The position numbers were made by a program, and so were the translations under genes. From positions 422,716 to 486,715 of the forward strand of contig NZ_CAKKMV010000002.1 in the NCBI RefSeq assembly GCF_918697865.1: a DNA stretch of 64,000 nucleotides. Direction: 5' to 3'. Origin of the DNA: Massilia sp. Bi118. GTDB lineage: Bacteria > Pseudomonadota > Gammaproteobacteria > Burkholderiales > Burkholderiaceae_D. The notes beneath the pieces are model-generated. The model was not told the DNA's origin and ran no database searches. It was given only the letters and a program-made list of their open reading frames with translations. Positions 7,187 to 16,107 of this stretch are shown here, piece after piece (the stretch's first letter is position 1; each line of letters opens with the position of its first letter).

Positions 7187-10100
7187 ATGGAACGTAACAT
7201 CCCCGCCCGCATGCTGCGCCGAATCCGCAAGCTCGTATTGCCGGGCCAGGCGGCAATCGCCGGCGTGCCGGCCATGGCCGCTGTGCAGGACATCCCCTTG
7301 CGCGACACGCCGTCGCGCCTCGAACCCGTGCTCGACACCTCGGCCGTACCGCCGGCCCATGAGGTCGACCTCGATACCGACGCCGGCGCCGGCATGGGCG
7401 CCGAGCCGCCATCCGCGCCGCCTGCGAAACCCAGGCGCCGCTGGCGCATGGTCAAACGCGCCTTCCTGGTGCTGCTGCTGATCGCGGTGGCCGCCGGATC
7501 CGCGTTCGCGGTCTACGAAAGCCGCACGTCAAGCATGCAGGCCAAGTTCTTCGCCGGCCTGGCAAAGAAGATCAGCTACCGGGTCGAGAAAGGCCCGAGC
7601 GACGCGATCCGCTTCCCGGCCGCCAGCCCCTACGACGAACGCCTCGGCTACTCGAACCTGCCGAACTACCTGGCCAAGCTGAAGACGCGCGACTACGTGG
7701 TCGAAGCGCAGGCGCGCATGTCGCCGAAGATGGTGGAACTGGCGGACAAAGGCCTGTTCGCAACCTATCACGAGAAGACCCGCGCCGGCCTCGACATCCT
7801 CGACTACAGCGGCGTGCCGCTGTTCTCGGCGCGCTTCCCGGAGCGCCTGTACGAGCAGTTCGACGCCGCGCCTTCGCTGATGGTGCAAAGCCTGCTGTTT
7901 ATCGAGAACCGCGAACTGCTCGACACCACCTACCCGAAGCGCAACCCGGCAGTCGAGTGGGACCGCTTCTCGAAAGCGGTATTCGACAAGTCCCTGCATG
8001 CGGTGGGCCTGGGCGGCGGCGGCCGCGTGGCCGGCGGCTCCACGCTGGCGACCCAGATCGAGAAGTACCGCCATTCGCCGGAAGGCCGCACCGCCTCGCT
8101 GGGCGACAAGCTGCGCCAGATGGCGTCGGCCATGCTGCGCTCCTACCAGGACGGCGAGGATACCAGCGCCACCCGGCGCCGCATCGTGCTCGAATACCTG
8201 AACACCGTGCCGCTGTCGGCCAAGCTGGGCTACGGCGAAGTGAACGGCATCGGCGACGGCATGTGGGTCTGGTACGGCCGCGATTTCGCGGAAGTCAACC
8301 GCATCCTGTCCAGCAAGACCATCACGCCCGACTTCGCACTCGTCTACAAGGAAGCGCTGTCGCTGATGATCGCGCAGCGCCGCCCCGCCTATTACCTGGG
8401 CGCCGGCGAGAAGGACCTCGAACTGCTGACCAACAGCCACCTGCGCGTGCTGGCGCAGGCCGGCGTGATCTCGCCGCAGCTGCGCGACGCGGCGATCGGC
8501 ACGACCCTGCATCCGGCGCTCGGCTCCGGCGTGGCGCCGCCACCGGCCAACACCTTCGTCACCCGCAAGGCCGCCAACGCGGTGCGCAACCACCTGGCCA
8601 ACCTGCTGGGCGATTCGCGCCTGTACAACCTCGACCGCCTCGACCTGTCGGTGGTGACGACCCTGAATTCGGAAGCGCAGAAGGCCGTCACCGCGGCGCT
8701 GCGCCGCCTGACCGACAACGAAGCGGCGGCAGCCGCCGGCCTGACCGGCAAGGGCATGCTCGGCAACGGCGACCCGTCCAAGGTCGTGTACAGCTTCACG
8801 CTGATGGAGCGCGGCGACAAGGTCAACTACCTGCGCGTCCAGACCGACAACTACGACCAGCCGCTGGACATCAACGAAGGCGCGAAGCTGGACCTGGGCT
8901 CGACCGCCAAGCTGCGCACCCTGGTCACCTACATGGACATCGTCGACCAGCTGCACCAGCGCTACGAGCCGATGAGCAAAGCCGAACTGGCGGCGGTCAA
9001 GGTCGATCCGAAGGACCGCCTGAGCCAGTGGGGCGTCGAGTACTTCATGACCCTGCCGGCCGGCGCCGACCGCGGACTGCAGCCGATGCTGGCCGCGGCC
9101 ATGGAGCGCAAGTATTCGGGCAACCCGGGCGAAGCCTTCTTCACCGGCGGCGGCCTGCACACCTTCGGCAACTTCAGCAAGCTGGATGACAGCCGCATCC
9201 TCACCGTCCAGCAGGCGCTGCAGAACTCGACCAACCTGGTGTTCGTGCGCCTGATGCGCGACGTGGTGCGCTACTACATGTTCCAGCTGCCGGGTTCCTC
9301 GGCCCAGCTGCTGGCCGACGCCGACGATCCGCGCCGCGCCGAATACCTGTCGCGCTTCGCCGACCGCGAAGGCAAGGATTTCCTGGCGCGCTTCTGGAAC
9401 AAGTACCGCGGCATGGAGTGGCCCGAAGTCGAGGCCGCGCTAATGCAGGGCGTGCGCCCGGCCGCGTCGAAGCTGGCGGCGGTCCACCGCACCATCATGC
9501 CGGATGCCTCGCTGGCCGAGTTCAGCAAGTTCATTCATACCCACCTGCCGGACGACCGCGAAGTGGACGAGGAGCGCATCGCCAGGATGTACGACCAGTA
9601 CTCGACGGCGAACATGTCGCTGGCCGACCGCGGCTACGTGGCCTCGGTGCACCCGCTCGAGCTGTGGCTGGCCGGCTACCTGCGCACCCACCCGAAAGCG
9701 GGCTGGGACGAGGTGACCAATGCTTCGGTGAAGGAGCGCCAGGAAGTCTATTCCTGGCTGTTCAAGACCCACCGCAAGCACGCCCAGGACAAGCGCATCG
9801 CCGGCCTGATCGAGGTCGAAGCCTTCCTGAAGATCCACGCGCAGTGGAAGAAGATGGGCTATCCCTTCGATTCGCTGGTGCCCTCGTATGCGACCACGCT
9901 GGGCGCCTCGGCCGACCGTCCGATCGCGCTGGCCGAGCTGATGGGCATCATCATCAACGGCGGCGTGCGCAAGCCGACCCAGCGCATCGACTCGCTGCAC
10001 TTTGCCAAGGACACGCCGTACGAAACCCTGGTCAAGCGCAGCCAGGAAGGCAAGGGCGAGCAGGTGCTGAACCCGCAGGTGGCGCGCGCGGTGGCGAACG

Positions 10101-10876
10101 CCATCCACGGCGTCGCGATGGAAGGCACCGCCAAGCGCGTCAAGCAGGCCTTCTACAAGCAGGATGGCAGCGTGATCGCGATGGGCGGCAAGACCGGCAC
10201 CGGCGACCAGCGCTTCGACGTCTACGGCGCCGGCCACCGCCTGATCGAGTCGCGCTACGTGAACCGCTCGGCCACGTTTGTGTTCAACATCGGCGAACGC
10301 TTCTTCGGCAGCATGACCGCCTATGTGCACGGTCCGGACTCGGCCCACTACGACTTCACCAGCGCGCTGCCGGTGCAGCTGCTGGTGACGCTGGCGCCGA
10401 GCCTGATGCCGATGATCGAGAAGCAGGACACCGTCATCGTGCCGGGCCTGCACGTGGTGACGCCGGCCGAGAAAGCCGCCGCCGCCGCGGCTGCCGCCGG
10501 CCCGGTCAACGACGACGTCGCCACCGTGAAGCCGGCGCCGGACGACACCGGGGCGGAAGAGGTGGAGGCGCCGCCGGCCAAGCCGGCAGCCGCCAGGCCG
10601 GTGACGCCGGCAGCACCGGCGCACGCCAAAGCGGCCGGCGACGAAGCACCGCACCACAAGCCGGCCGCCGTGAAATCCGCCGACACGCCGCATCCGAAAC
10701 CCGCCACCGACGCTGCCCGCGCCAAAGCGGCGGCCGAGGGCAGCCATCCGAAAGCGGTCGACGCACTCCGCGCGAAGCCCGTGAAGCCGGTCAAGCCCCG
10801 CGCCGAGCCTTCGGATGAGCCGAAGCCAAAGCCGGTACGCTCGAAGCCGGCCGCGGTGGAGGAAGTGCTGCATTGA
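7187..10876 (+). CDS. Class A penicillin-binding protein (GT51 transglycosylase plus transpeptidase), unusually large
   Basis: A 1229-residue bifunctional peptidoglycan synthase. About 90 N-terminal residues precede one membrane span (VKRAFLVLLLIAVAAGSAFA). The GT51 domain shows LLFIENRELL, GGSTLATQIEKYRHS and RRIVLEYLNTVPLS. The transpeptidase shows the SxxK serine motif STAK (about residue 570), STN (about 680) and KTGTG (about 1000). The STN-KTG distance, roughly 320 residues, is longer than usual and holds a charged, probably helical insert. The last 140 residues are Ala-, Pro- and Lys-rich with recurring KPAA, probably a disordered tail. ATG at 7187 is preferred; a TTG three codons upstream (7178) is possible. 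Acts in the inner membrane, facing the periplasm. Confidence 0.88.
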   Translation: MERNIPARMLRRIRKLVLPGQAAIAGVPAMAAVQDIPLRDTPSRLEPVLDTSAVPPAHEVDLDTDAGAGMGAEPPSAPPAKPRRRWRMVKRAFLVLLLIAVAAGSAFAVYESRTSSMQAKFFAGLAKKISYRVEKGPSDAIRFPAASPYDERLGYSNLPNYLAKLKTRDYVVEAQARMSPKMVELADKGLFATYHEKTRAGLDILDYSGVPLFSARFPERLYEQFDAAPSLMVQSLLFIENRELLDTTYPKRNPAVEWDRFSKAVFDKSLHAVGLGGGGRVAGGSTLATQIEKYRHSPEGRTASLGDKLRQMASAMLRSYQDGEDTSATRRRIVLEYLNTVPLSAKLGYGEVNGIGDGMWVWYGRDFAEVNRILSSKTITPDFALVYKEALSLMIAQRRPAYYLGAGEKDLELLTNSHLRVLAQAGVISPQLRDAAIGTTLHPALGSGVAPPPANTFVTRKAANAVRNHLANLLGDSRLYNLDRLDLSVVTTLNSEAQKAVTAALRRLTDNEAAAAAGLTGKGMLGNGDPSKVVYSFTLMERGDKVNYLRVQTDNYDQPLDINEGAKLDLGSTAKLRTLVTYMDIVDQLHQRYEPMSKAELAAVKVDPKDRLSQWGVEYFMTLPAGADRGLQPMLAAAMERKYSGNPGEAFFTGGGLHTFGNFSKLDDSRILTVQQALQNSTNLVFVRLMRDVVRYYMFQLPGSSAQLLADADDPRRAEYLSRFADREGKDFLARFWNKYRGMEWPEVEAALMQGVRPAASKLAAVHRTIMPDASLAEFSKFIHTHLPDDREVDEERIARMYDQYSTANMSLADRGYVASVHPLELWLAGYLRTHPKAGWDEVTNASVKERQEVYSWLFKTHRKHAQDKRIAGLIEVEAFLKIHAQWKKMGYPFDSLVPSYATTLGASADRPIALAELMGIIINGGVRKPTQRIDSLHFAKDTPYETLVKRSQEGKGEQVLNPQVARAVANAIHGVAMEGTAKRVKQAFYKQDGSVIAMGGKTGTGDQRFDVYGAGHRLIESRYVNRSATFVFNIGERFFGSMTAYVHGPDSAHYDFTSALPVQLLVTLAPSLMPMIEKQDTVIVPGLHVVTPAEKAAAAAAAAGPVNDDVATVKPAPDDTGAEEVEAPPAKPAAARPVTPAAPAHAKAAGDEAPHHKPAAVKSADTPHPKPATDAARAKAAAEGSHPKAVDALRAKPVKPVKPRAEPSDEPKPKPVRSKPAAVEEVLH

Positions 10877-10904
10877 GCGGCACGCCTGACTGCACGAGGG
10901 CCGC

Positions 10905-12260
10905 GTGAAGCGGCCCAAGCTCGGCAAGTTCAGCCTGGTGTCGCTGCGCGACCTGCTGGTCGCGTCGCTGCCCACCATCCTGCTGGTGCTGGCCGCCTGC
11001 GTGGTGGCCTATGTGGTGGTCGACCCGGCCCCGCCGCGCCACGTCATCCTGGCCACCGGCCAGGAAAACAGCGCCTACGAGGAATTCGGCCGCAAGTACG
11101 CGGCCCTGCTGGCGCGCGACGGCATCAAGGTCGAGCTGCAGCGCTCCCTCGGCTCCGAAGACAACCTGCAGCGCCTCCTGGCCGGCAAGGCCGACATCGC
11201 CTTTGTCCAGAGCGGCTCGACCAGCGAAGCCCAGGCCGAGCGCGGCGAGCTGATGTCGCTGGGCAGCCTGTTCACCGAGCCGGTGTGGCTGTTCCTGCGC
11301 GAAGGCGACAAGCGCCGCAAGCTCGACATCCACAGCCTGACCCAATTAAAAGGTTTGCGCATCAACCTCGGCCCGGAAGGCACGGGCGTTCCCAAACTGT
11401 TCCGGCAGGTGCTGGCGGTCAACGGCGTCGAGCCGAGCCAATTGACCATTTCCTCGCTGGAGAACACGCCGGCCACGGTCGAGCTGCTGGCCGGCCATAT
11501 CGACGGCCTGGTGTTCAGCTCCGCGCCCGAAGCGCCGCTGATCCAGATGCTGCTGCAGACCCCGGGCATCCGCCTGTTCGACTTCCGCCAGGCCGAAGCC
11601 TATACGCGGCGCCTGCCTTTCCTGACCCACGTCGTCCTGCCGCGCGGGATCGTCGACCTCGGGCGCGACATCCCGGCCCAGGATTTCCATTTGATCGCGC
11701 CGACCGCCACCCTGGTCGCGCGCGAAGGCCTGCATCCGGCCCTGGTCGACGAGTTCGTGAAGTCCGCCACCGAGATCCACGGCGGCGCCGGCTGGTTCTC
11801 GCAGCAGGGCCAGTTCCCGTCGCCGAAGTACACCGAGATCCCGGTCTCGCGCGAAGCCGCCAAGTACTACCGCGACGGCCCGCCTTTCCTGCAGCGCTAC
11901 CTGTCGTTCTGGCTGGCCAATCTGTTCGACCGCCTGTGGGTCGTGGTGGTGGCGCTGGCGGCGCTGGTGATTCCGCTGTCGAAGATCGTGCCGCCGCTGT
12001 ACGTGTGGCGTATCCGCTCGCGCGTCTACCGCTGGTACGGCCAGCTGCGCGCGGTCGAGCAGGCGCTGGAGAATGCCGATCCGGCCAACTGCGACGAGGT
12101 GCGCGCCGAGCTGCTGCGCCGTCTCGACGACATCGAGACGCGCGTGAACCACATCTCGATCCCGCTGTCCTATGCCGACGCGCTGTACGGCTTGCGCAGC
12201 CATATCAACTTCGTGCGCCAGCGCGTGCGCGGCACCCTGAAAAATCCTACGGCAGGGTGA
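10905..12260 (+). CDS. TAXI family solute-binding-like protein with two membrane anchors
   Basis: A 451-residue protein starting at GTG (GAGGG lies four bases upstream). A hydrophobic segment at about residues 16-36 anchors it. Then comes a TAXI-type (TRAP transporter, PF16868) binding domain with ILATGQENSAYEEFGRKYA, ADIAFVQSG and RINLGPEGTGVPKLF. A second membrane span (VVVVALAALVIPLSKIVPP) lies near residue 350 and is followed by about 90 charged, helical residues. Ordinary TAXI proteins are secreted and sit beside a DctQM-like permease; here no permease is adjacent and the protein appears membrane-tethered with a cytosolic tail. It may be a sensor or tethered receptor rather than a transporter subunit. 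Its 3' end overlaps the convergent gene by 14 bases. Confidence 0.82.
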   Translation: MKRPKLGKFSLVSLRDLLVASLPTILLVLAACVVAYVVVDPAPPRHVILATGQENSAYEEFGRKYAALLARDGIKVELQRSLGSEDNLQRLLAGKADIAFVQSGSTSEAQAERGELMSLGSLFTEPVWLFLREGDKRRKLDIHSLTQLKGLRINLGPEGTGVPKLFRQVLAVNGVEPSQLTISSLENTPATVELLAGHIDGLVFSSAPEAPLIQMLLQTPGIRLFDFRQAEAYTRRLPFLTHVVLPRGIVDLGRDIPAQDFHLIAPTATLVAREGLHPALVDEFVKSATEIHGGAGWFSQQGQFPSPKYTEIPVSREAAKYYRDGPPFLQRYLSFWLANLFDRLWVVVVALAALVIPLSKIVPPLYVWRIRSRVYRWYGQLRAVEQALENADPANCDEVRAELLRRLDDIETRVNHISIPLSYADALYGLRSHINFVRQRVRGTLKNPTAG

Positions 12261-13338
12261 TCTTCACGATCGCATTGCCGGAAATCGCGTACAGCGTTCC
12301 CTTGCCGTCGCCCGTCAGCCCGCCCAGCGCGGGCAGGGCGCCGGGCCCGTTCCCCAGCTGCAGCGCCGCCGCGCCTATCGTGCCGGCCACCGTCGATACC
12401 ACCCGGTCCGGCGTGATTTTCCGTATCAGGTTGTTCCCGGCGTCGACGGCATACAGGTTGCCGCCGGCGTCGAGCGTCAGCGCGATGACGTGGTCGAAGC
12501 GGGCCGCGCCCGCGAGGCCGTCGGCGTAGCCGGCGCCGCCCGACAGGCCGGCCAGCGCGATCTTCGTGCCGGACGGCTCGACGCGGCTGACCGTGCTGGC
12601 GAATTCGCCCGCGTAGACCGTGCCGTCCTTCGCGGCGGCCAGGCCGCGCTGCTGGAAGGCGTGGCTGCCCAGCACGGTGGCGATATTGTCCAGCCTCGCC
12701 ACGCCGTCCAGCATGGTGATGGCGCCGGTGGCCGAGATCTTGCGGATGCCGACCGCGTTGGCCACGACCACATTGGCGAAGCCGTCCACCGCAATGCCGC
12801 TGCCGTAGAAATAAGGAATGTCGCTGACGCCGACGACGGTGGCGGTGTCCAGCGTGGCGATGGTGCGCACATTGCCCGCCGGGTCGATTTCACGCACGGA
12901 CAAGCCATCGGTGGCGTACAGCCTGCCGTCGGACGAGGCGGCGATGGCGGTCAGGAAGCCGAAGCCCGCGACCCCGGCAGCACCATCGATGCTCTGGCAG
13001 CGCAGGGGCGAGCCGGCGATGGTGCTGACGGCGCCCGAGGCGGCGATCTTGCGGATGCTGCAGTTGTCGCGGTCGGCCAGGTAAAGGTTGCCGGCGCTGT
13101 CCGCCGCGATCCCGGCCGGATGGCCGAAGCGCGCCGCGGCGCCGCTGGCGTCGATGTTGCCGGCTTCCATGGCGCTGCCGGCCACCAGCGCCAGGGTGGC
13201 CACGCGCGGGGACGGGCTGGCTGCGCCGGGGCCGGTCGTGCCCGCGCTGCCGCCACCGCCGCCGCAGGCAGCGCACAGGGCCGCCAGCAGCGTTGCCAGC
13301 AAACCCGCTGCGAACGATCGTGCTATTTTTGTCGACAT
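12247..13338 (-). CDS. NHL-repeat lipoprotein
   Basis: A 363-residue exported protein. The N-terminus has a positive start, a hydrophobic core and a lipobox-like LCAAC with Cys at residue 25, followed by a Gly/Ser linker. Repeated NHL blades follow, for example GNLYLADRDNCSIRKIA with VSTIAGS, and GNLYAVDAGNNLIRKIT with VSTVAGT, giving a six-bladed-type propeller. NHL propellers bind proteins, RNA or carbohydrates; no enzyme residues are apparent. Its 3' end overlaps the TAXI-like gene on the opposite strand by 14 bases. It lies 64 bases behind the rhodanese gene on the same strand, so co-transcription is possible. Confidence 0.82.
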   Translation of the reverse strand: MSTKIARSFAAGLLATLLAALCAACGGGGGSAGTTGPGAASPSPRVATLALVAGSAMEAGNIDASGAAARFGHPAGIAADSAGNLYLADRDNCSIRKIAASGAVSTIAGSPLRCQSIDGAAGVAGFGFLTAIAASSDGRLYATDGLSVREIDPAGNVRTIATLDTATVVGVSDIPYFYGSGIAVDGFANVVVANAVGIRKISATGAITMLDGVARLDNIATVLGSHAFQQRGLAAAKDGTVYAGEFASTVSRVEPSGTKIALAGLSGGAGYADGLAGAARFDHVIALTLDAGGNLYAVDAGNNLIRKITPDRVVSTVAGTIGAAALQLGNGPGALPALGGLTGDGKGTLYAISGNAIVKITLP

Positions 13339-13402
13339 GGCGGCCTCCGATTATTGTGTTTTCGGCATGCTAGCACGCCCGCTGAAGGGCCGCACCAGGC
13401 GC

Positions 13403-13861
13403 TCAGGCCCCCGTCCAGGGCAGGCCGGCCTTGCACCAGCCGCCCACCGTCTTGCGGTGGCCTTCGGCGTCGCGGTCGCCTTCGAAACCTTCCAGGATGT
13501 CGAAGGCATCCGCGTAGCCGAGCTCGGTTGCCACGCGCGCGGCATGGCGCGAGCGCACGCCGGAGCGGCACAGGAACAGCAGCACGTCTTCCTTGTCCGC
13601 GGTTTGCTGCAACTGGGTCGCAAAGTCCGGGTTCGGCGCACCGCCCGGATACAGGGTCCACTGCACCGCACCGTGCTGGGCCTCGGGAATGGCGGGGCGG
13701 CCGATCCAGTCGCGCTCCGCATTCGTGCGCACGTCGACCAGCTTCACGCGCGGGTCGGACTGGAGCAGGGCATAGGCTTCCTGCGGCGTGACGGCGCCGG
13801 CATAGGGCTGGCCGGGGGCGCGCTCGCGGGCCTTGTTCAGGATTTCGTCGGTGGTGGTCAT
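13403..13861 (-). CDS. Rhodanese-like domain protein
   Basis: A 152-residue cytosolic single-domain rhodanese. Visible are KLVDVRTNAERDWIG (strand with the CH2A-like Asp-Val-Arg) and the active-site loop CRSGVRS, with the catalytic Cys at residue 98 that carries a persulfide during sulfur transfer. The C-terminal GWCKAGLPW holds a second Cys. The GGAGAA ribosome binding site lies close before the ATG. It is divergent from glnA and its leader is the same 245-base gap that holds the NtrC sites, so nitrogen control of this gene is possible but not shown. Sulfur donor and acceptor unknown. Confidence 0.92.
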   Translation of the reverse strand: MTTTDEILNKARERAPGQPYAGAVTPQEAYALLQSDPRVKLVDVRTNAERDWIGRPAIPEAQHGAVQWTLYPGGAPNPDFATQLQQTADKEDVLLFLCRSGVRSRHAARVATELGYADAFDILEGFEGDRDAEGHRKTVGGWCKAGLPWTGA

Positions 13862-13914
13862 GCTGTTCTCCTAAATAGTGCAACCCGCCTCAAGTTGGTG
13901 CATACTGCCGCACT

Positions 13915-13931
13915 TGCACCAAGCTGGTGCG
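13915..13931. promoter_or_regulatory. NtrC binding site 1 (upstream of glnA)
   Basis: TGCACC-AAGCT-GGTGCG matches the NtrC dyad TGCACC-N5-GGTGCA at 11 of 12 positions. It lies about 120 bases upstream of the sigma-54 promoter, the usual enhancer distance. A weaker half-site, GGTGCA at 13897-13902, lies just before it. Confidence 0.85.
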
Positions 13932-13954
13932 TATGGCTGAGCTCGCGCCAGGCA

Positions 13955-13971
13955 TGCATCAAACTTGTGCA
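13955..13971. promoter_or_regulatory. NtrC binding site 2 (upstream of glnA)
   Basis: TGCATC-AAACT-TGTGCA matches the NtrC dyad with two mismatches. It is centred 40 bases from site 1, close to four helical turns, which suits cooperative binding of NtrC dimers. Confidence 0.78.
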
Positions 13972-14049
13972 CCGCACCGTGTGACCGATTTTAAGGGGCA
14001 GAAGGCAAGCACTCCAAGGACAGATTGTTTATTTGCTCATAGTCAAGTG

Positions 14050-14067
14050 CTGGCACAGTTTCTGCTT
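14050..14067 (+). promoter_or_regulatory. Sigma-54 promoter of glnA
   Basis: CTGGCACAGTTTCTGCTT has the -24 GG (14052-14053) and -12 GC (14064-14065) at the exact 12-base spacing and closely matches the classic enterobacterial glnA promoter 2. Transcription should start near 14077, about 30 bases before the glnA ATG. Confidence 0.92.
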
Positions 14068-14106
14068 TAAGTGAAGTGTGCATTTTTTTCACTCAGGAGA
14101 ATTCGA

Positions 14107-15522
14107 ATGGCAAGGACCGCCGCAGATGTGATGCAGTTGCTGAAGGATAACGAAGTCAAGTTCGTCGATTTGCGTTTCGCCGATACCCGCGGCAAAGAGC
14201 AGCACGTGACCGTTCCTATCTCGCACTTTGACGAAGACAAGTTCGAATCCGGCCACGCCTTCGACGGCTCCTCGATCGCCGGCTGGAAAGGCATCGAAGC
14301 ATCCGACATGCTGCTGATCCCGGACCCGAACACCGCGAACATCGACCCGTTCATGGAAGAGACCACCATGTTCATGCAGTGCGACGTGATCGAACCGTCG
14401 GACGGCAAGGGCTATGACCGCGACCCGCGCTCGATCGCCAAGCGCGCCGAAGCCTACCTGAAATCCTCGGGCATCGGCGACACCGCCTTCTTCGGCCCGG
14501 AGCCGGAATTCTTCATCTTCGACTCGGTCCACTGGAAAATCGACATGTCCGGCTCGATGGTCAAGATCAGCTCGGAAGAAGCTTCCTGGTCGACCGACAA
14601 GGAATTCGAAGGCGGCAACAGCGGCCACCGTCCGACCGTCAAGGGCGGCTACTTCCCGGTCCCGCCGGTCGACAGCTTCCAGGACATGCGTTCGGAAATG
14701 TGCCTGATCCTCGAAGCCCTGGGCATCCCGGTCGAAGTGCACCACCATGAAGTGGCCGGCGCCGGCCAGAACGAAATCGGCACCAAGTTCTCGACCCTGG
14801 TCGAGCGCGCCGACTGGACCCAGAACATGAAGTACGTGATCTGGAATGTCGCCCACAGCTACGGCAAGACCGCGACCTTCATGCCGAAGCCGATGAACGG
14901 CGACAACGGCTCGGGCATGCACGTGCACCAGTCGATCTGGAAGGATGGCAAGAACCTGTTCGCCGGCGACGGCTATGCCGGCCTGTCGGAAACCGCCCTG
15001 TACTACATCGGCGGCATCATCAAGCACGCCAAGGCCCTGAACGCGATCACCAACCCGGGCACCAACTCGTACAAGCGCCTGGTGCCGGGCTACGAAGCCC
15101 CGGTCAAGCTGGCCTACTCGGCCAAGAACCGTTCGGCATCGATCCGCATCCCGCACGTGGCGAACCCGAAAGGCCGCCGCATCGAGACCCGCTTCCCGGA
15201 TCCGCTGGCCAACGTCTACCTGTGCTTTGCCGCGCTGCTGATGGCCGGCCTGGACGGCATCCAGAACAAGATCCACCCGGGCGAAGCCGCGACCAAGGAC
15301 CTGTACCACCTGCCGCCGGAAGAAGACAAACTGATTCCGACGGTGTGCGCATCGCTGGAAGAAGCGCTGGAAGCCCTGAACAAGGACCGCGACTTCCTGA
15401 CCCGCGGCGGCGTGTTCAGCGACAGCATGATCGACGCCTACATCGAGCTGAAGATGGGTGAAGTGCAGCGTCTGCGCATGACCCCGCACCCGGCCGAATT
15501 CGACATGTACTATTCGTCGTAA
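14107..15522 (+). CDS. glnA: Type I glutamine synthetase
   Basis: A 471-residue cytosolic enzyme that makes glutamine from glutamate, ammonia and ATP; active as a dodecamer. Visible are DGSSIAGW, the metal and glutamate site FFGPEPEFF, the ATP-binding [16 protein letters not shown], and [19 protein letters not shown] carries the adenylylation Tyr (residue 400), the target of GlnE, which is also in this window at 52751-55486. The ATG at 14107 has AGGAGA seven bases upstream; a longer frame from 14071 overlaps the predicted transcription start and is rejected. A sigma-54 promoter and two NtrC sites precede the gene and a strong terminator follows it, separating it from ntrBC. Confidence 0.98.
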   Translation: MARTAADVMQLLKDNEVKFVDLRFADTRGKEQHVTVPISHFDEDKFESGHAFDGSSIAGWKGIEASDMLLIPDPNTANIDPFMEETTMFMQCDVIEPSDGKGYDRDPRSIAKRAEAYLKSSGIGDTAFFGPEPEFFIFDSVHWKIDMSGSMVKISSEEASWSTDKEFEGGNSGHRPTVKGGYFPVPPVDSFQDMRSEMCLILEALGIPVEVHHHEVAGAGQNEIGTKFSTLVERADWTQNMKYVIWNVAHSYGKTATFMPKPMNGDNGSGMHVHQSIWKDGKNLFAGDGYAGLSETALYYIGGIIKHAKALNAITNPGTNSYKRLVPGYEAPVKLAYSAKNRSASIRIPHVANPKGRRIETRFPDPLANVYLCFAALLMAGLDGIQNKIHPGEAATKDLYHLPPEEDKLIPTVCASLEEALEALNKDRDFLTRGGVFSDSMIDAYIELKMGEVQRLRMTPHPAEFDMYYSS

Positions 15523-15540
15523 GTGTAGCCGTGCGGTAAC

Positions 15541-15587
15541 AAAACGCGGGGAAAGCCAGCCGGCTGCCCCGCGTTTTTCTTTTTTCG
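15541..15587 (+). terminator. Intrinsic terminator after glnA
   Basis: AAAACGCGGGG pairs with CCCCGCGTTTT across a loop that itself contains AGCCAGCCGGCT, followed by a T-rich run. It lies 19 bases past the glnA stop and should limit read-through into the ntrBC genes. Confidence 0.9.
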
Positions 15588-15647
15588 AATTCGGATGGGG
15601 TATATTCCTTGGATTCCCCAACCAGGCACATCGTGCCGACCAAGCTG

Positions 15648-16106
15648 ATGCGAATGACAAGCACCGCTTTGCACCTGGCCGCCATGTCCGTGGCTGTCGC
15701 GCTGGCCGCGCCGGCTTCCGCCCAGGCCGTCTACCGCTGCGTGGACAAGGAAGGCCGCGTGCTCTACACCGATACGAACGCGGGCAACTGCAAGATGATC
15801 GATGCGGGCAATTCCGGCGCCATCTCGGCGCCGCCTGCCTCCAGCCGCCGGCCTGCCGTCAGCATGCGCCAGGGCGGGGCGCGTCCGGCCGCCAGCCCGG
15901 TGCCCAGCCCCGCCAGTTTCCCGCGCGTGGACGGCGCCGCCCAGCGCGCCCGCGACGACGACCGCCGCGCCATCCTCGACGAGGAACTGCGCGCCGAAGA
16001 GAAGAAGCTGGCCGACCTGCGGCGCGACGCCGGCAGCCGCGAGGACATCGGCCGCGCCGAGAAGAACGTCGAAGCGCTCAAGCGCGAGATCGCGAATATC
16101 CGCTGA
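15648..16106 (+). CDS. DUF4124 domain-containing periplasmic protein
   Basis: From the ATG at 15648 this is a 152-residue protein with a signal peptide ending ASAQA. A short DUF4124 motif follows (VYRCVDKEGRVLYTDTNAGNCKMID), then a Pro/Ser/Ala-rich linker and a charged helix at the C-terminus (EELRAEEKKLADLRRDAG) that looks like a coiled coil. DUF4124 proteins are periplasmic and uncharacterised. An ATG at 15654 and an upstream one at 15609 are alternatives. Its TGA lies one base before the ntrB start, so it is probably co-transcribed and perhaps coupled with ntrB, an unexplained link between a periplasmic protein and nitrogen control. Confidence 0.82.
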   Translation: MRMTSTALHLAAMSVAVALAAPASAQAVYRCVDKEGRVLYTDTNAGNCKMIDAGNSGAISAPPASSRRPAVSMRQGGARPAASPVPSPASFPRVDGAAQRARDDDRRAILDEELRAEEKKLADLRRDAGSREDIGRAEKNVEALKREIANIR

Positions 16107-16107
16107 C

